From Cannabis sativa (taxonomy: Eukaryota; Streptophyta; Magnoliopsida; Rosales; Cannabaceae), in NCBI RefSeq assembly GCF_029168945.1, contig NC_083606.1:17944041-18008040 (forward strand): a DNA stretch of 64,000 nt. The letters run 5' to 3'. Of this stretch, positions 46,394 through 57,470 are shown piece by piece. The translations under genes were made by a program, and so were the position numbers. Each line of letters opens with the position of its first letter. The stretch's first letter is position 1. Under the pieces are notes generated by a model. The model did no database searches. It was not told where the DNA came from and worked only from the letters and a program-made list of their open reading frames with translations.

Positions 46394-46405
46394 GCTCTGA
46401 TACCA
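46394..46405 (-). promoter_or_regulatory. Primer-binding site, tRNA-iMet, of the chromovirus
   Basis: Coding-strand TGGTATCAGAGC, three bases inside the 5' LTR end. Confidence 0.92.
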
Positions 46406-46408
46406 AAT

Positions 46409-48635
46409 TGTAACACCCTAACTATCTTAGGCGTATTACGTGATTTTTTTAAACGTACTGTGCAGCTCGTTGCTAGTCAACGAGGTTTATGGAAAAACGT
46501 GATTAATTAAAATTTTGCTTTTTCATTAAACTTATAAACCATTTTGCAAAAAGTCTCGGGATCCCGATTTATAAAAATATTTACAAACGTTTTTACTGTT
46601 CAACTTTTACATCAAAATAAGTCGTCTAACGACGTTACAAAATCTCGGCCCCGTCGTCCCGAGGATCGTACGCTCCAGCCTAACCGCCCCGACATGTACA
46701 ATCTCATATGCTCGGCCACGGTCCATCGGCCCATGCCTTGCCTTTACCTACACATGAACGTAAACCGTGAGTCGACGGACTCGCAAGAAAAGCATAATAA
46801 TATCATACATAAAACCGATCGCCGTGTCCAACACGATACCGAGTCCCGCTACCGCCATGTCCAACATGGTACGAGCACTACCGCCATGTCCAACATGGTA
46901 CCGAGTTTTGAACGTTCGTGGACGGTACTATTGACAAGTATCCTCCCGATCGGCCGAACCGGTCATACTCCGCCGCCGGTCATACTCCAGCCCGTACCGA
47001 CGGGATAGGTCAATAGCACCGAACCACCAACCAAGTGTCGACTGATCGGTCGAACCGGTCATACTCCGCCGTCGGTCATACTCCACTCGTACCGACGTGA
47101 CAGGTTGGGTGGTTCGAAGCCTAAATACATATCTAATGTAATCTAACGGGCTTCCTACATGCACGCTAAACATGTAATCTACATATGCATACCGTTATAC
47201 TAATCTTACCCGGATTCCGATTTCGGTGTGCCGGCCAACCCGACCGGAACCGAAGCCGAACGCGGACATCGGCTCCTAAACCATAAAAATCACAACGCTA
47301 TAAGTGACACGCTAAATCACTTCCCGGGGACTAAAACTTGAAACTAAAAGTTTCCCTATCGATAAAAAGCATGGCAATACCCCTAAAAACCCAAAAACGA
47401 GGAAAACTAGGGTTCTGAAAAATCCCCCAACCTACAGACGGTTGCCCAACCGAATTCCGGTTCGGGAAATTTCGAACCCCCATCCGACTCGGATGCTCAA
47501 CCGGAATTCCGGTTCCTCGCAGGCAGCCAACTAAAAATCTCCTAACTTGACCAATTCGAACCCAATTGGTCCCAAACTTTCCAGACCTGTTCTATATGCC
47601 CCAAATAACAATTCTAGAGCATCAAACCTACCCAGAAATCACACATGCAAAATTCACCATTGGAGCTCAAGCTTTGAGTTCCAAACTCAAGCTTGAGCAA
47701 ACCACCTAAACAAGCAATCAAACTAGCTTAATTCAACATAACTAAGCATAAAATAACCTCTGCAAACTAACAAGAACAACAGCAACCACACAGAACATAA
47801 TCACAACATTTTCCTTCCAAAATTCATACTTTTTCACATAAAAACTACAAGCTTAACAATCTAACCTACATGCTTTCAACATAGCTTAATTCCTATCAAT
47901 TTAACATGCTTTGAACCACATAAAATAATCACAAAACACAGCAGCCAACAACATCCAAAATCACATGCATTTACTCATCTTTTATCAAAAATTCCAAGAA
48001 AACATAGAAGGATAAGTTCAAGGATCTTACCTACAATTGAATTACACTTAGATGAGAAGAAAATCACAAGAATTGAAGAGAAAAATCTCTGCCCTAGCAG
48101 CCAACACCAAGCCGAAATGGAGAGAAGGAAAAGAGAGCTTGAGTTTTTTTTTCTATTTTTCTTAAATTTGACTAAGTGTAAAAATGTTTGAGAAAAAGGA
48201 ATTTAAATCACATTATTCATTTATTTCAGCCAACAATTAACTCCAAATAAACATTTAATTTCCAAATAAAAACTCACATAAGACAAAACACTAATGGGGC
48301 AAAAAGACCATTTTGCCCCTCCACCATAAAATCACTAAAATCATACTAAAGGGGTATTTTTGGGACATTCTAAATTCCCGGCCATTCCCGACATTCCCAA
48401 TGTCTAAAACCCGTCCCCAAAATACTAACATACTAAGTTGTGATTTCCACTGAGCCAAACGCCGAGTTCCAAAATACCGGACACCGGAAATGCGAAATAT
48501 AAAAACTGCTGATGACATAATTATGCATATCTGAATTCCATAAATATCAATGATAAATTATTTAAATAGCTATAAATAATTTCATGATTAACATAAATAA
48601 CTGCTAATTTCCAAATTAACTAAGCGGGCTTTACA
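46409..48635 (-). repeat. 5' LTR of the chromovirus
   Basis: 2227 bp, same termini as the partner LTR. From about 47520 to 48635 the two LTRs are almost base-for-base equal; from about 46630 to 47480 they differ at dozens of positions, nearly all at CAG/CTG-like triplets or as one-base losses. Confidence 0.95.
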
Positions 48636-49546
48636 CTAAGTCTAATCGATTTTAAATTAGGGTTTTAATCCGGAATATTATGTTAAGGTATTTATTGTTT
48701 CAATTGTCGTGACATAGGACCGGGATTGCCTAGCTTGTTTTTCCACCAAGGTCGGCCATATTCTTGACTCCTGAATTAAGGTAAGAAAAGTGGTAAGCAC
48801 CGTATGTGGTTAAAAATCGATGAATGAATGGAGGTGACCTTAATTTATTATTATGATGTTGACTAAAGCTTATTAAGCCTAGGTTATTACCTAGGGTTGG
48901 AAACGGTTATTACCGTTATGAGTAATTACTCTTGAAACCGCGGTTAGGTTTCTTACTTATCGTTTGCTTTATCGGGCAACGATAGTGACATATTCAGCTC
49001 GTATGTAACGAGTGGTAAAAAGTGGTACTTTATTAAGTACCAGGAATGTGAGATGTTTAAGGGAATGCTTATTATTATCAAATAGTGAGTAAGCATAATG
49101 GCATGAGAATAAGTTGATAATCATTTTCTTTCAATTATTGTTTTGATCACTTTCTTGCTGAGTCTCTGTGACTCACTGGTGCTTTATGGTGCAGGTAAAG
49201 GAAAGGCTAAAGTCGAGCAACCATGAGTTTATGGTCGCAAAGAAGAATGTACATACCGGTACCGTAGGCGACCCGATTCTGAGGATGCTCTATTTTGATT
49301 GTATTTTTGGAAAATATAAAGCTTATGTTGTAAAATACTTTGAAACCAGTTTGTAAATATTTTGAAAACAGGGGAACCCCATAAATCATGTTACTTATCT
49401 TTTGTTAAATAATTTAAAGGTTGAGTTTTAACTATCAAAAATTTAATTACCCACACTTTTAGTATAATTACATCTTATATAATTATTGGTATTTTAAATA
49501 AAGTGCACACACGTGGCGTCCCTGATGGACAGGGCGTTACATAGGA

Positions 49547-50080
49547 TGTTTCAAGAGAGCTTGCTATTACTAGAAAAGGAATAATTAGAACAAACCTAAT
49601 GATCAAGACAATGATGCAAATTAGGGAGAGAATTAATTCAATAAACAAAAGCCAATTTGAGTGATGGCTATGAAAGTGGGGAATTTTATATGGTTGCCCC
49701 AAATTTTAAAAATGAATGGATTCTTGATTCGGGTTGTACTTTCCATATGACTAATGGTAAATCTTTACTTACTCATTTCATGGAATCTAAAGGTAAAAAA
49801 GGTTATTCTAGGCAACATTAAAATATGTCACATTGAAGGTTCAAGTACTGTGAACTTCAAAATGTTTAATGGTGTGGTAAGGCCTTTGACAGGGGTAAGA
49901 CTTGTACCTAATTTACCTAGAAATCTAATCTCTATAAGTGTTCCAGATGACCTTGGTGTTGTCAGTAAAATTGAAACAGATACTATGAAACTAAGCAAGG
50001 GTTCCATGACCATAGTGAAAGGCTATAAGGAAGGAGGTCTCTACTACCTAAAAGGGGAACCAGTTTCTAACTGCCAAAAT
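49547..50080 (+). pseudogene. Copia knuckle tail and protease of the old copia element
   Basis: Continues the gag knuckle broken at 38072. From about 49665 it reads DGYESGEFYMVAPNFKNEWI, then LDSGCTFHMTN with the aspartic-protease motif D-S-G, then NIKICHIEGSSTVNF and GVRLVPNLPRNLISIS, the usual stretch between protease and the GAG-pre-integrase domain, and GGLYYLKGE. A frameshift near 49790 separates the halves. Integrase and RT are missing because another LTR begins at 50081. Confidence 0.82.
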
Positions 50081-51693
50081 TGCAACACCCTAGTAGTTAA
50101 GGCGTGTTATCGTGATTTTATACTAGCTGTGCAATTCGTTGCTAATCAACGGGTTTGTTAGAAAACGTGATTAATTAAAACTTTACTTATTAATTCACCT
50201 TTAAATGAAAATAAATAACCTTTGCATAAATCGAGATCCCATATTTAAAATATTTACAACAATATTACAAAATATTAGTTACATAAGTTGTCGCCTAGCG
50301 ACTATTCAAAATATAGCCAACTATCCTGAAGATCGTACGCTCTAGGTCTAACTGTCCCAACATGTACAATATTCATCTACTCACACTCACTGTTGCTTAG
50401 CCTTAGCTTTGCTTTTACCTACACATGTAAACAATAACTTTGAGTTGACAGACTCAGTAAGAAAAGCATAATAATAACATAAACTTAAATTGGATTACAA
50501 TAAGGCGCCCATACACCCTATAATAACCTATCCTACATTCCGTGCATACTGAGTTTAGAACGTTCGTACGACAGTACTATTGACCATAATATCAGCCTAT
50601 ACTCGGTACTCTAGTCGTACCGATGTCATAGCATTAATCAGTACTTAGCCAAACATATATTGATGATATTCAATGCGTCTCTATGTACATTAATATCGCT
50701 ACTATAATATGTTATCTAGCAGACATTCATAAACATGCACGCTAAACATGTAATCACATATGCATATTATTATACTAGTCTTACCTTGATCCCAAATTTA
50801 GGTGTGTCAGTCAACCTGAAGGGAACTGCTACTCGATGATTTAGAGACCCCTAAATCACAATATACGCAAAGCTGATAAATGATACGCTAAATTATCTTT
50901 TAGGGACCTAAAATCATAACTAAAAGTTTTCCCATCCATGGATAACATAGCAATACCCTATGTATCGTAAAAACATGAAAATCTAGGGTTCCAAAATTGC
51001 TACAACCAAAAAAACTAAATTTCCAAAACAAAAAAATTGGTTCTTAGGCTTCTGCTAGGGGAACGAGTTGATCAGTTCTACAGGGCAAGCCTAAACCAGA
51101 AGACCGATTCTGTGTAGGAACCCTAAAAAACCTCACACAAAACTCAATTCTACCACAAATTGTCTCAAACCTTCCAGAATACCTATACAAGCCATAATAA
51201 ACATAATTCAAGCAATAAAAACAACTTTAAACTACAGAAACAAATTTCACCATGGAAGAGCAAAGTTTGAGCTTTTAAGCTCAAACTTTGTCCAAACACA
51301 ACAACAAGCATCAAATCAAGCCTAAACTAGCTCAAACAACTTCAATTCAAGCTCAAAAAATAGAATCAAACGCAACTCAAACCTATAGTAACCTAACTAC
51401 AAAATTTGCATGAACACTTAAACTTAAAACCATAAAAATTAAAGAAATAAGAGGGGAACTTGCTTACCACGGATTTGCAGCCCTCAATCCCTAAGAAATC
51501 CTAAGAGAAACTCTGAGAAAATTGCAAGAAAATCCAGCTACTAAAGCTCTATGTGTGACCGACCCCCAAGAGAGAGAAAAAGAGACTTTTAATTTCTTTT
51601 ACCTTTCTAACTTTGATTTTCTTGAATTATCAAGTTTCGTTTTCAACATAATCCATACTCACTAGAGACAAAAAGAATGGATTAATACTAAAA
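50081..51693 (-). repeat. Truncated, diverged chromovirus LTR
   Basis: Starts TGCAACACCCTAG and follows the 11-kb and 39-kb LTRs (TCGTGATTTT, CGTTGCTAATCAACG, AACGTGATTAATTAAAA, GTCGCCTAGCGAC, GCACGCTAAACATG). Clearly older than those. The end nearest 51690 is cut off before the conserved GGGCTTTACA end, at a MITE fragment. No TSD found. Confidence 0.75.
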
Positions 51694-52022
51694 AGTGTGT
51701 TCTGAAAAGTTTATTTTTATTTTCAATTTTTGATTTTACTTACGTCGGGTATAGGTCCAGGTTCGGATTCGGGCTCAAGTAAGAGGCCGGGTTCAGCGCC
51801 GGGCCGTGAGAGGATTTGGGTTCGGGTCTGATCGAAGTCTAACATATTGATTAGGAAAAAAAACTGTTTAAAAAAATATTAAAAGTGTTTTTTTTTTAAA
51901 TTTTAATTCTCAATTAAAAAATTGAAAAGTAAAAACAGTTTTACAGAACATGTTTTTGAAAAATATTTTCACTTTTTCAATTTTAAAAACAGAAAACTGA
52001 TTAAAAATGTTACCAAATGCCA
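51694..52022. mobile_element. Truncated Tourist-like MITE related to 35718-36207
   Basis: Reverse orientation to the 35.7-kb copy. Shares AAGTGTGTTCTG, the CCGGGTTCAGCGCC-type centre and the terminus TTACCAAATGCCATC. One terminal ~150 bp is absent. Confidence 0.7.
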
Positions 52023-52068
52023 TCTAAAATACCCACATATATATAATGAAAAATGTGTAAGAGATGCA

Positions 52069-53952
52069 TGTTGGGAAGATTTTAACAGAATCTATATTTA
52101 CTAACAAGTATGTTGAATTAACATCCTAAATATGAATTCTCTAAAGCAATGAAATAAACACATAAGGGTTTAAGAAAACCTTACATTGATTGCAGCGGAA
52201 CATAATGACTCCTTCCGTTCAAGATCTCTAGCCCTTGATTCCTTTCTGTAACAGCGCATTATCAAGATCTGAACTTGGATCTCTTTCTCTCCTTCGGGTT
52301 TGGTTACCACCCTCTTACTCACTATGATTGAGTACTTGACTTGCTATGTGTGGGCACGACACTCATTCACTCAAGGTTTCGAATGTGAAGAACAATGAAG
52401 GAGGTGAGAAATCACTAAGGAAAGAACTCTCTCGTCTAGGTTGGTTAGATAGCTAGGTTGACATTAGTTTGACAAAGTGTCAAGTGGATGAGATGAGAGC
52501 ATCATGTTCCTTTTATAGTGTTTCAACTAGGGCTTAGGGTTGAATTATATGGATTAAAAAAAGAATAAAATATTGGGTAAAAATACTTAAGTGCCGTCCA
52601 GTATAATGGACCACTTTCTATTTACAATTTTTCCACGTTTTTTCAACCACTTATTCTTCTTTTCAATAATATCATATTTTTTAATTCAACCTTATAAATG
52701 CCAAAACTATTTATTTAATAATTATAATTAATTACTAAATAAAATTTTCATTTATATAATTTATTAATTAGACCATACAAAGTCTCTTAATAAACAAATT
52801 TACCACAAAACCCCTTTTCTTCACAATTAAGCCCTTGCTTTGTAAAAATTCTTAAAAAGGACATAGTTGAATTTTAAAATTATAATTGATTAGCTAAAAT
52901 CAATTAACTGAGTCTGCAAGCAGTATTATCTCAACTAGTGAGAGGACCATAGGCCTATATTACCGAGCTTTCAATAAGTAGATCTAAAATTCACTATGTA
53001 AATTCTCAACTTATTAATTCCGCCTTGCGCCACTATAGATTTGGAATTGAATACCACTCTCAGTTATATAGAATGCTCTATATGTACCACGATATAGATA
53101 CGTTATTATTATCCATTGTTACAATCCTAATAGTCAAAGATCCTCTACAGATGATCTACACTGAATAGGGATAAATTTACCGTTCTACCCATCAATGCAT
53201 TTTATCCTTAAAACACTTAGCAACCTATAAATGATACTTCAGTAAACTAATATAATTACATAAATGAGGCCTCAATCATTTATCTCTATTCAGCCAAGCT
53301 CGAAGGAAATTATCGTTTCACTTCTAAATACCTATGGAAGCTATAGATTCCATATCTATGATCAGCGCTCCCACTCAAATAAACTACCATGTTCCCAAGA
53401 TGTAAGTATCCACCAGAACAAAAAGTTAGCTTCCACGAACATCTCAAAGAACATAAATAATACAACTAAGCTGAACCTAATCATATCAAGATTAAGATTC
53501 ATAGACCTAAGATCAACTATTGATATTGACTTAGAAAGATATAACTGATATCATATCTAAGATCAATATCGGTCCCTTCCAATGTATACTCCATACATCC
53601 AATACTGGTAAACTTTGTCAATGCCCTGGAAAGGACATAACACTTATCCAAGGTGTAAGTATACCTTATCGCTGATTATCATGCCAGTCTAAATCTAGTA
53701 AACTGAAAAATCATGGGAACTAAACTCTTGAACATATAATCATGATTATATTCCACTGTGCTGACGACACAATAATCATGAACAAATATATACATATTTA
53801 TATATGTTCTGGACTTAATAGAATTTATACATTAAATATAATCATGAAATAAATCATCTGAACCATGTAACATAAAATACAGTTTTTGATCTTTATTAAT
53901 TAGTAAGTTTGATTATATTGAAATGATTTTATTTAGGGCACAAAATCCAACA
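52069..53952. mobile_element. Copia-type solo LTR, TSD ATGCA/ATGTA
   Basis: 1884 bp, TGTTGGGAAG to ATCCAACA, alignable along its length with 16603-18487 (1885 bp). Flanks ATGCA (52064-52068) and ATGTA (53953-53957) match at 4 of 5, consistent with an older insertion. No coding content. Confidence 0.88.
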
Positions 53953-53957
53953 ATGTA

Positions 53958-54214
53958 AATATCAACTTTAATCATCATTGAAAAAAAGAAATTGCCACAG
54001 ACGTGACATAACCCATCACCTCAATTATTTTTATACTTTTTCATACAACAAAAATATATTAAGAGACCTGTAAAAACAAAAATGCAAATAAAAAGTTTTT
54101 TTGGAAAAAGTGAGTATATAGTAGTTAAATAAGACATTAAAATTGTAATAATTCACGTCCTACAGTAAAAAAAAATAGTATATAGTGTAAAAACCCCTAC
54201 TTTGGAGTTTTTTT
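53958..54214. other. AT-rich spacer, no gene seen
   Basis: Short unique stretch between the solo LTR and the inverted-repeat element. Confidence 0.4.
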
Positions 54215-54349
54215 ATAAATATGGAAAAATGTAATATAGTTTATTTTTTTGTGGTATAAATAAATAATGCAAAAAATATAGAATTAAGAGTTTAAAATAT
54301 GGGAGAAAACAATAAATAAATTTGATAAAACTTGTAATAATAAGTTTCG

Positions 54350-54510
54350 CCAAAAAAGTCATCGGCGCTAAAAAAATCGTTGGTGCCGGAAAAGTCACCT
54401 GAAAAGTTATTATCGCCGGAAAAGTCACTGAAAAAGTTATCATCACCAGAAAAGTCGCCAAAAAAGTTACCGTCCCTGGAAAAGTCATTAGAAAAGTCAC
54501 GAAAAGTAGA
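54350..54510. repeat. Degenerate GAAAAGTCACCGG-type minisatellite (left arm)
   Basis: About ten units of 12-15 bp around AAAAGTCRCC/AAAGTTATCR. Its inverted counterpart is at 57125-57265. Minus-strand ORFs such as 54213-54524 are translations of the array. Confidence 0.75.
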
Positions 54511-54539
54511 TGTCTCAGATACAAATAAAAATAGAACCG

Positions 54540-55020
54540 ATTCTAACATAATGAATAAAAATAAATAACACAAAATAAATCAAACCAGTTATAATTGAAA
54601 TATAACCGGTTCTGTAACATAATAAATAAAAATTAAAATATAAAATAACTCAAACAAGTTATAATTAAATAGAGTCAGTTCTATTACAATTTTATAATGA
54701 ATAAAAACAAATAACACGAAATAACTCAAACCGGTTATAACTAAAATAGAACCAGTTATATAACATAATAAATACAAACAAGTTACATGTAATAACTCAA
54801 ACCGAATACAATTAAAAAAAAAATAAGAAATCAGTTTCTAAAATACTGAAACATAAATTAAAAACAAAACTAGTTCTACAACAAAATACCTCATAAAACT
54901 AATTATAATTTTTTTTCTTAAAAAAAGTGGGAATCAAGTTCAAAAAATATTGAGGCATAAATATAAAAAGAACTGGTTCTATAACAAAATAAATAAACAC
55001 AAATAGTAACACACAATCAC
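54540..55020. repeat. Tandem ~70-90-bp subterminal repeats with ACCGGTT cores
   Basis: Units contain AACTCAAACCGGTTATAATT then AAATAGAACCGGTTCT-like sequence and AATAAATAAAAA. At least four units are discernible, diverging toward the centre of the element. Confidence 0.65.
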
Positions 55021-55429
55021 TTAAATATAATATAAAGAAATTGGTTACATTTATCAACTAGTTAAAAATTTGAGACAAAAAATCTAGTTCCGTAAAGTAA
55101 CTAAGATAAAAACTCGTACACAAAACCAGTTAAATAAAATAACTCAAATAAAAACACTCATTCAACATGCTCCAACCCACCAAATAATTATACTCATACC
55201 ATATCTACTCCAAAAATATCCAATTGCCAAACTCTCACCACATTCAGTACTAAGTCAGCCCAAAACTCCCAAAAACAATATTAAAAATTACAATATTTTT
55301 TTGTTTCCTTTTCTTTTTGGACCAAAATAGAAAATTTACAGAGACTAAACCTAAAAGAAAGATAAAAAACAAAAACTGGAAAAGAAAAATAATAACATTA
55401 AAAATTAAAAAGTTGTTGAATTTGCACTG

Positions 55430-56406
55430 TGTAACATATGCATATTCCTTCCAGTACCACCAACTTGGTACCTTGACCAAGCGAATCCGCTGCCGGAGTC
55501 AATCGCAGCTTCCCAATCACCTTCTTCATCTCTCCTTCTCATCATCTGAAACATTCTCTTAGCCTTCTCTCTAGCCCTCTCACTCCCTCTCTCCTCAATT
55601 TCCATCAACACCTCCACGCAAGGGCAGAGCCAGGGGGATGTTTAAGGGGGCCAAACCATATCAAAATTTATGTGATAAATATTCAAATACATTTAAATTG
55701 ATAATTAAGATTAAAAATATTGAATGTCTCTCTTGCATATAAAATAAAGCTTAATATGATCACGCTAGTTACAAAACTAGTGGACGTTATTACTTGGTTT
55801 GAAATGAGAAAGAAAAAAAAATTAAGATGATATCTAATTCTTTATAAGACAGTTGTGTTGATCTTTTAACTTTTTAATTTTTATCTTTTCATTAATAAAT
55901 TATGTTGTAGGTTGTGGTTTTGCTAACTACTTATATTATATACTTATTAAAATCTAATAATAAATGGAAAGTAATAAATGGTTTGCAAAATGAAAAATAA
56001 AAATTGAGCACTTTAATATTATTAGTATTGTTAAATGTATTATATTGACCATTCTAAATGAGTACAATATGTATATATAAATTTATTTTTCTTGTTCTCT
56101 GACATTTTTTTTTACTTTTTAGTTTTAGTTTGATTGGAGGGGTCATGTCACAAACAAGTAATAAAAAGACTCACATATATATAAAAAAAAATATCAAAAA
56201 AAATATATAACATATTTTGGATGGGGGGCCAGGGCCACTCTAGGCTTTTATGTGCCTCCGCCCCTGCCTCCACGGCTCTCGCTTTCTTAGCCAACTCTCT
56301 GAACCTCATACTTTCATGGCTGAGTGCAAATAGAGCTGCAATGCAGTTCTCCGGAGTCGACTCAGAGTCCAACTCGTTCCTCCTAAGCATACTCACATGG
56401 ATTTAG
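55430..56406 (-). pseudogene. U-box/ARM-repeat E3 ligase C-terminal fragment, split by a hAT element
   Basis: Minus-strand exon sequence upstream of the insertion (56406-56275) reads SMLRRNELDSESTPENCIAA, then LFALSHESMRFRELAKKARA. Downstream (55618-55430) it reads VLMEIEERGSERAREKAKRM, then FQMMRRRDEEGDWEAAIDSG. The two parts join in frame across the 8-bp duplication. This resembles the last ARM repeat and tail of plant U-box proteins (PUB38-41 type), from recall. The U-box and most ARM repeats are absent, so no ligase activity is expected. It lies inside a long-inverted-repeat element, so it is a captured copy. The reading frame is otherwise open. Confidence 0.62.
55619..56266. mobile_element. 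Non-autonomous hAT element, TSD CCTCCACG
   Basis: 648 bp with ends CAAGGGCAGAGCC and, inverted, CAGGGGCGGAGGC, flanked by a perfect 8-bp duplication CCTCCACG (55611-55618, 56267-56274). The 8-bp TSD and CAGGGGCGGAG ends are diagnostic of hAT. No transposase. Confidence 0.92.
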
Positions 56407-56487
56407 AGTTCTCGGCTTTGGAAAAACTTAAAATATGAGATTTCTACTTTTTTTTACAAAAATATGGCATAAAAAACCATTTAAATG

Positions 56488-56524
<37 letters not shown>

Positions 56525-56701
56525 TAATCTCATGATATTATTTATTTATGCCATAAAAAGTAAACTCTTAGAACTGGTTGTATTTCAATTATAACCGGTT
56601 TGAGTTATTTTGTGTTATTTATTTGTATTCATTATGCTATAGAATCGATTCTATTTTTATTTATATTTGAGACATATGCTTCTCATGACTTATTTTTTAT
56701 T

Positions 56702-56991
56702 GGGAAATTTACATGATATACTAACTTTTGCTATTTTTTTACAAAAATACTGTGAGGCGGTATTTTTTACTTTTTACTGTGTTTTTTTTATAAGTTTCAT
56801 ACTGCAATATACTGTGTTAAGTTTTCACTGGTGTTTTACTGGTGTTTTTTAGTTGTTCTACTGTTGTTTTGAGTTGTTCTGCTTTGTTTTTTACTGGTGT
56901 TTTATAAAAATACAGTATTTTTGAAAAGATTTCCGTGTGACAGTATTTTTGTAAAAGTTAACCCAAATTCCAGTATTTTTGTAAATTTCCC
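56702..56991. mobile_element. MITE with GGGAAATTTACA ends
   Basis: 290 bp. Ends GGGAAATTTACATGATATAC and, inverted, GGGAAATTTACAAAAATACT. Interior is rich in CAGTATTTTT and TACTGGTGTTTT phrases. TSD is unclear in the T/A-rich flank. It lies between duplicated pieces of the right arm of the surrounding element. Confidence 0.75.
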
Positions 56992-57470
56992 TATTTATTT
57001 ATGCCATAAAAAAGTAAACTATTAGAACCGATTATATTTCAATTATAACCAGTTTGAGTTATTTTGTTTTATTTATTTTTATTCATTAATATAACAGTTC
57101 TATTTTTATTTATATCTGAGACATCTACTTCACGCGACTTTTCTAATGACTTTTCCAGCGACGGTGACATTTTTAGCAACTTTTCCAACGATGATGACTT
57201 TTCTAGTGACTTTCCGGCGACAATTACTTTTCCGGTGACTTTTCGGCACTGGCCACTTTTCCGGCGAAATTTATTATTACAAGTTTTTATCAAATTTATT
57301 TATTAATTGTTTTATAAATGTGGAATTTTCGTATTTTCTTTTACAAAAATATGGCATAAAAAAACCTATATAAATGTAAAAAAAAAAAAAAAAGATTTAT
57401 AACTTTATAATATTATTTATTTATGCCATAAAAAAATAAACTCTTATAATTTTCATATTGTGTAATTTCT

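Larger units (their letters stand above)
39209..48635 (-). mobile_element. Full-length Ty3-gypsy chromovirus, Tekay-like, TSD CTAAG
   Basis: 9427 bp. Coding strand is minus: 5' LTR 48635-46409, tRNA-iMet primer site, gag, protease, RT, RNase H, integrase, chromodomain-type tail, polypurine tract, 3' LTR 41450-39209. TSD CTAAG at 39204-39208 and 48636-48640 is perfect. RT-RNase H-integrase order defines gypsy. The C-terminal KVLRRNGKVEEATWELE-like stretch before ESDMRAQFP marks the Tekay/Del chromovirus lineage. Gag is broken into many frames and pol has at least two frameshifts. The LTRs differ mostly at CAG/CTG sites (see findings). Confidence 0.96.
38073..49541. mobile_element. Gypsy-type solo LTR (TSD TAGGA) split by a 9.4-kb chromovirus
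   Basis: Outer LTR parts 38073-39208 and 48641-49541, joined length about 2037 bp. Left end TGTAATATCCC, right end CAGGGCGTTACA. Perfect TSD TAGGA at 38068-38072 and 49542-49546. No internal protein of this family is present, so it is a solo LTR formed by recombination before or after the nested insertion. It carries no ORF of note. Confidence 0.93.
54215..57460. mobile_element. Long-inverted-repeat DNA element with captured U-box/ARM gene fragment
   Basis: The left arm (about 54215-54620) and right arm (about 57000-57460) are inverted copies: AGTTTATTTTTTTRTGGYAT, then TTTGATAAA..CTTGTAATAATA, then a GACTTTTCCGGYGA-type array, then ATGTCTCAGATA and AATTATAACCGGTTTGAG. An extra partial copy of the right arm lies at 56554-56700. 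Subterminal tandem repeats and long arms suit a Mutator-like element, but no transposase or clear TSD was found; boundaries are approximate. The host fragment sits in the middle. Confidence 0.6.
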
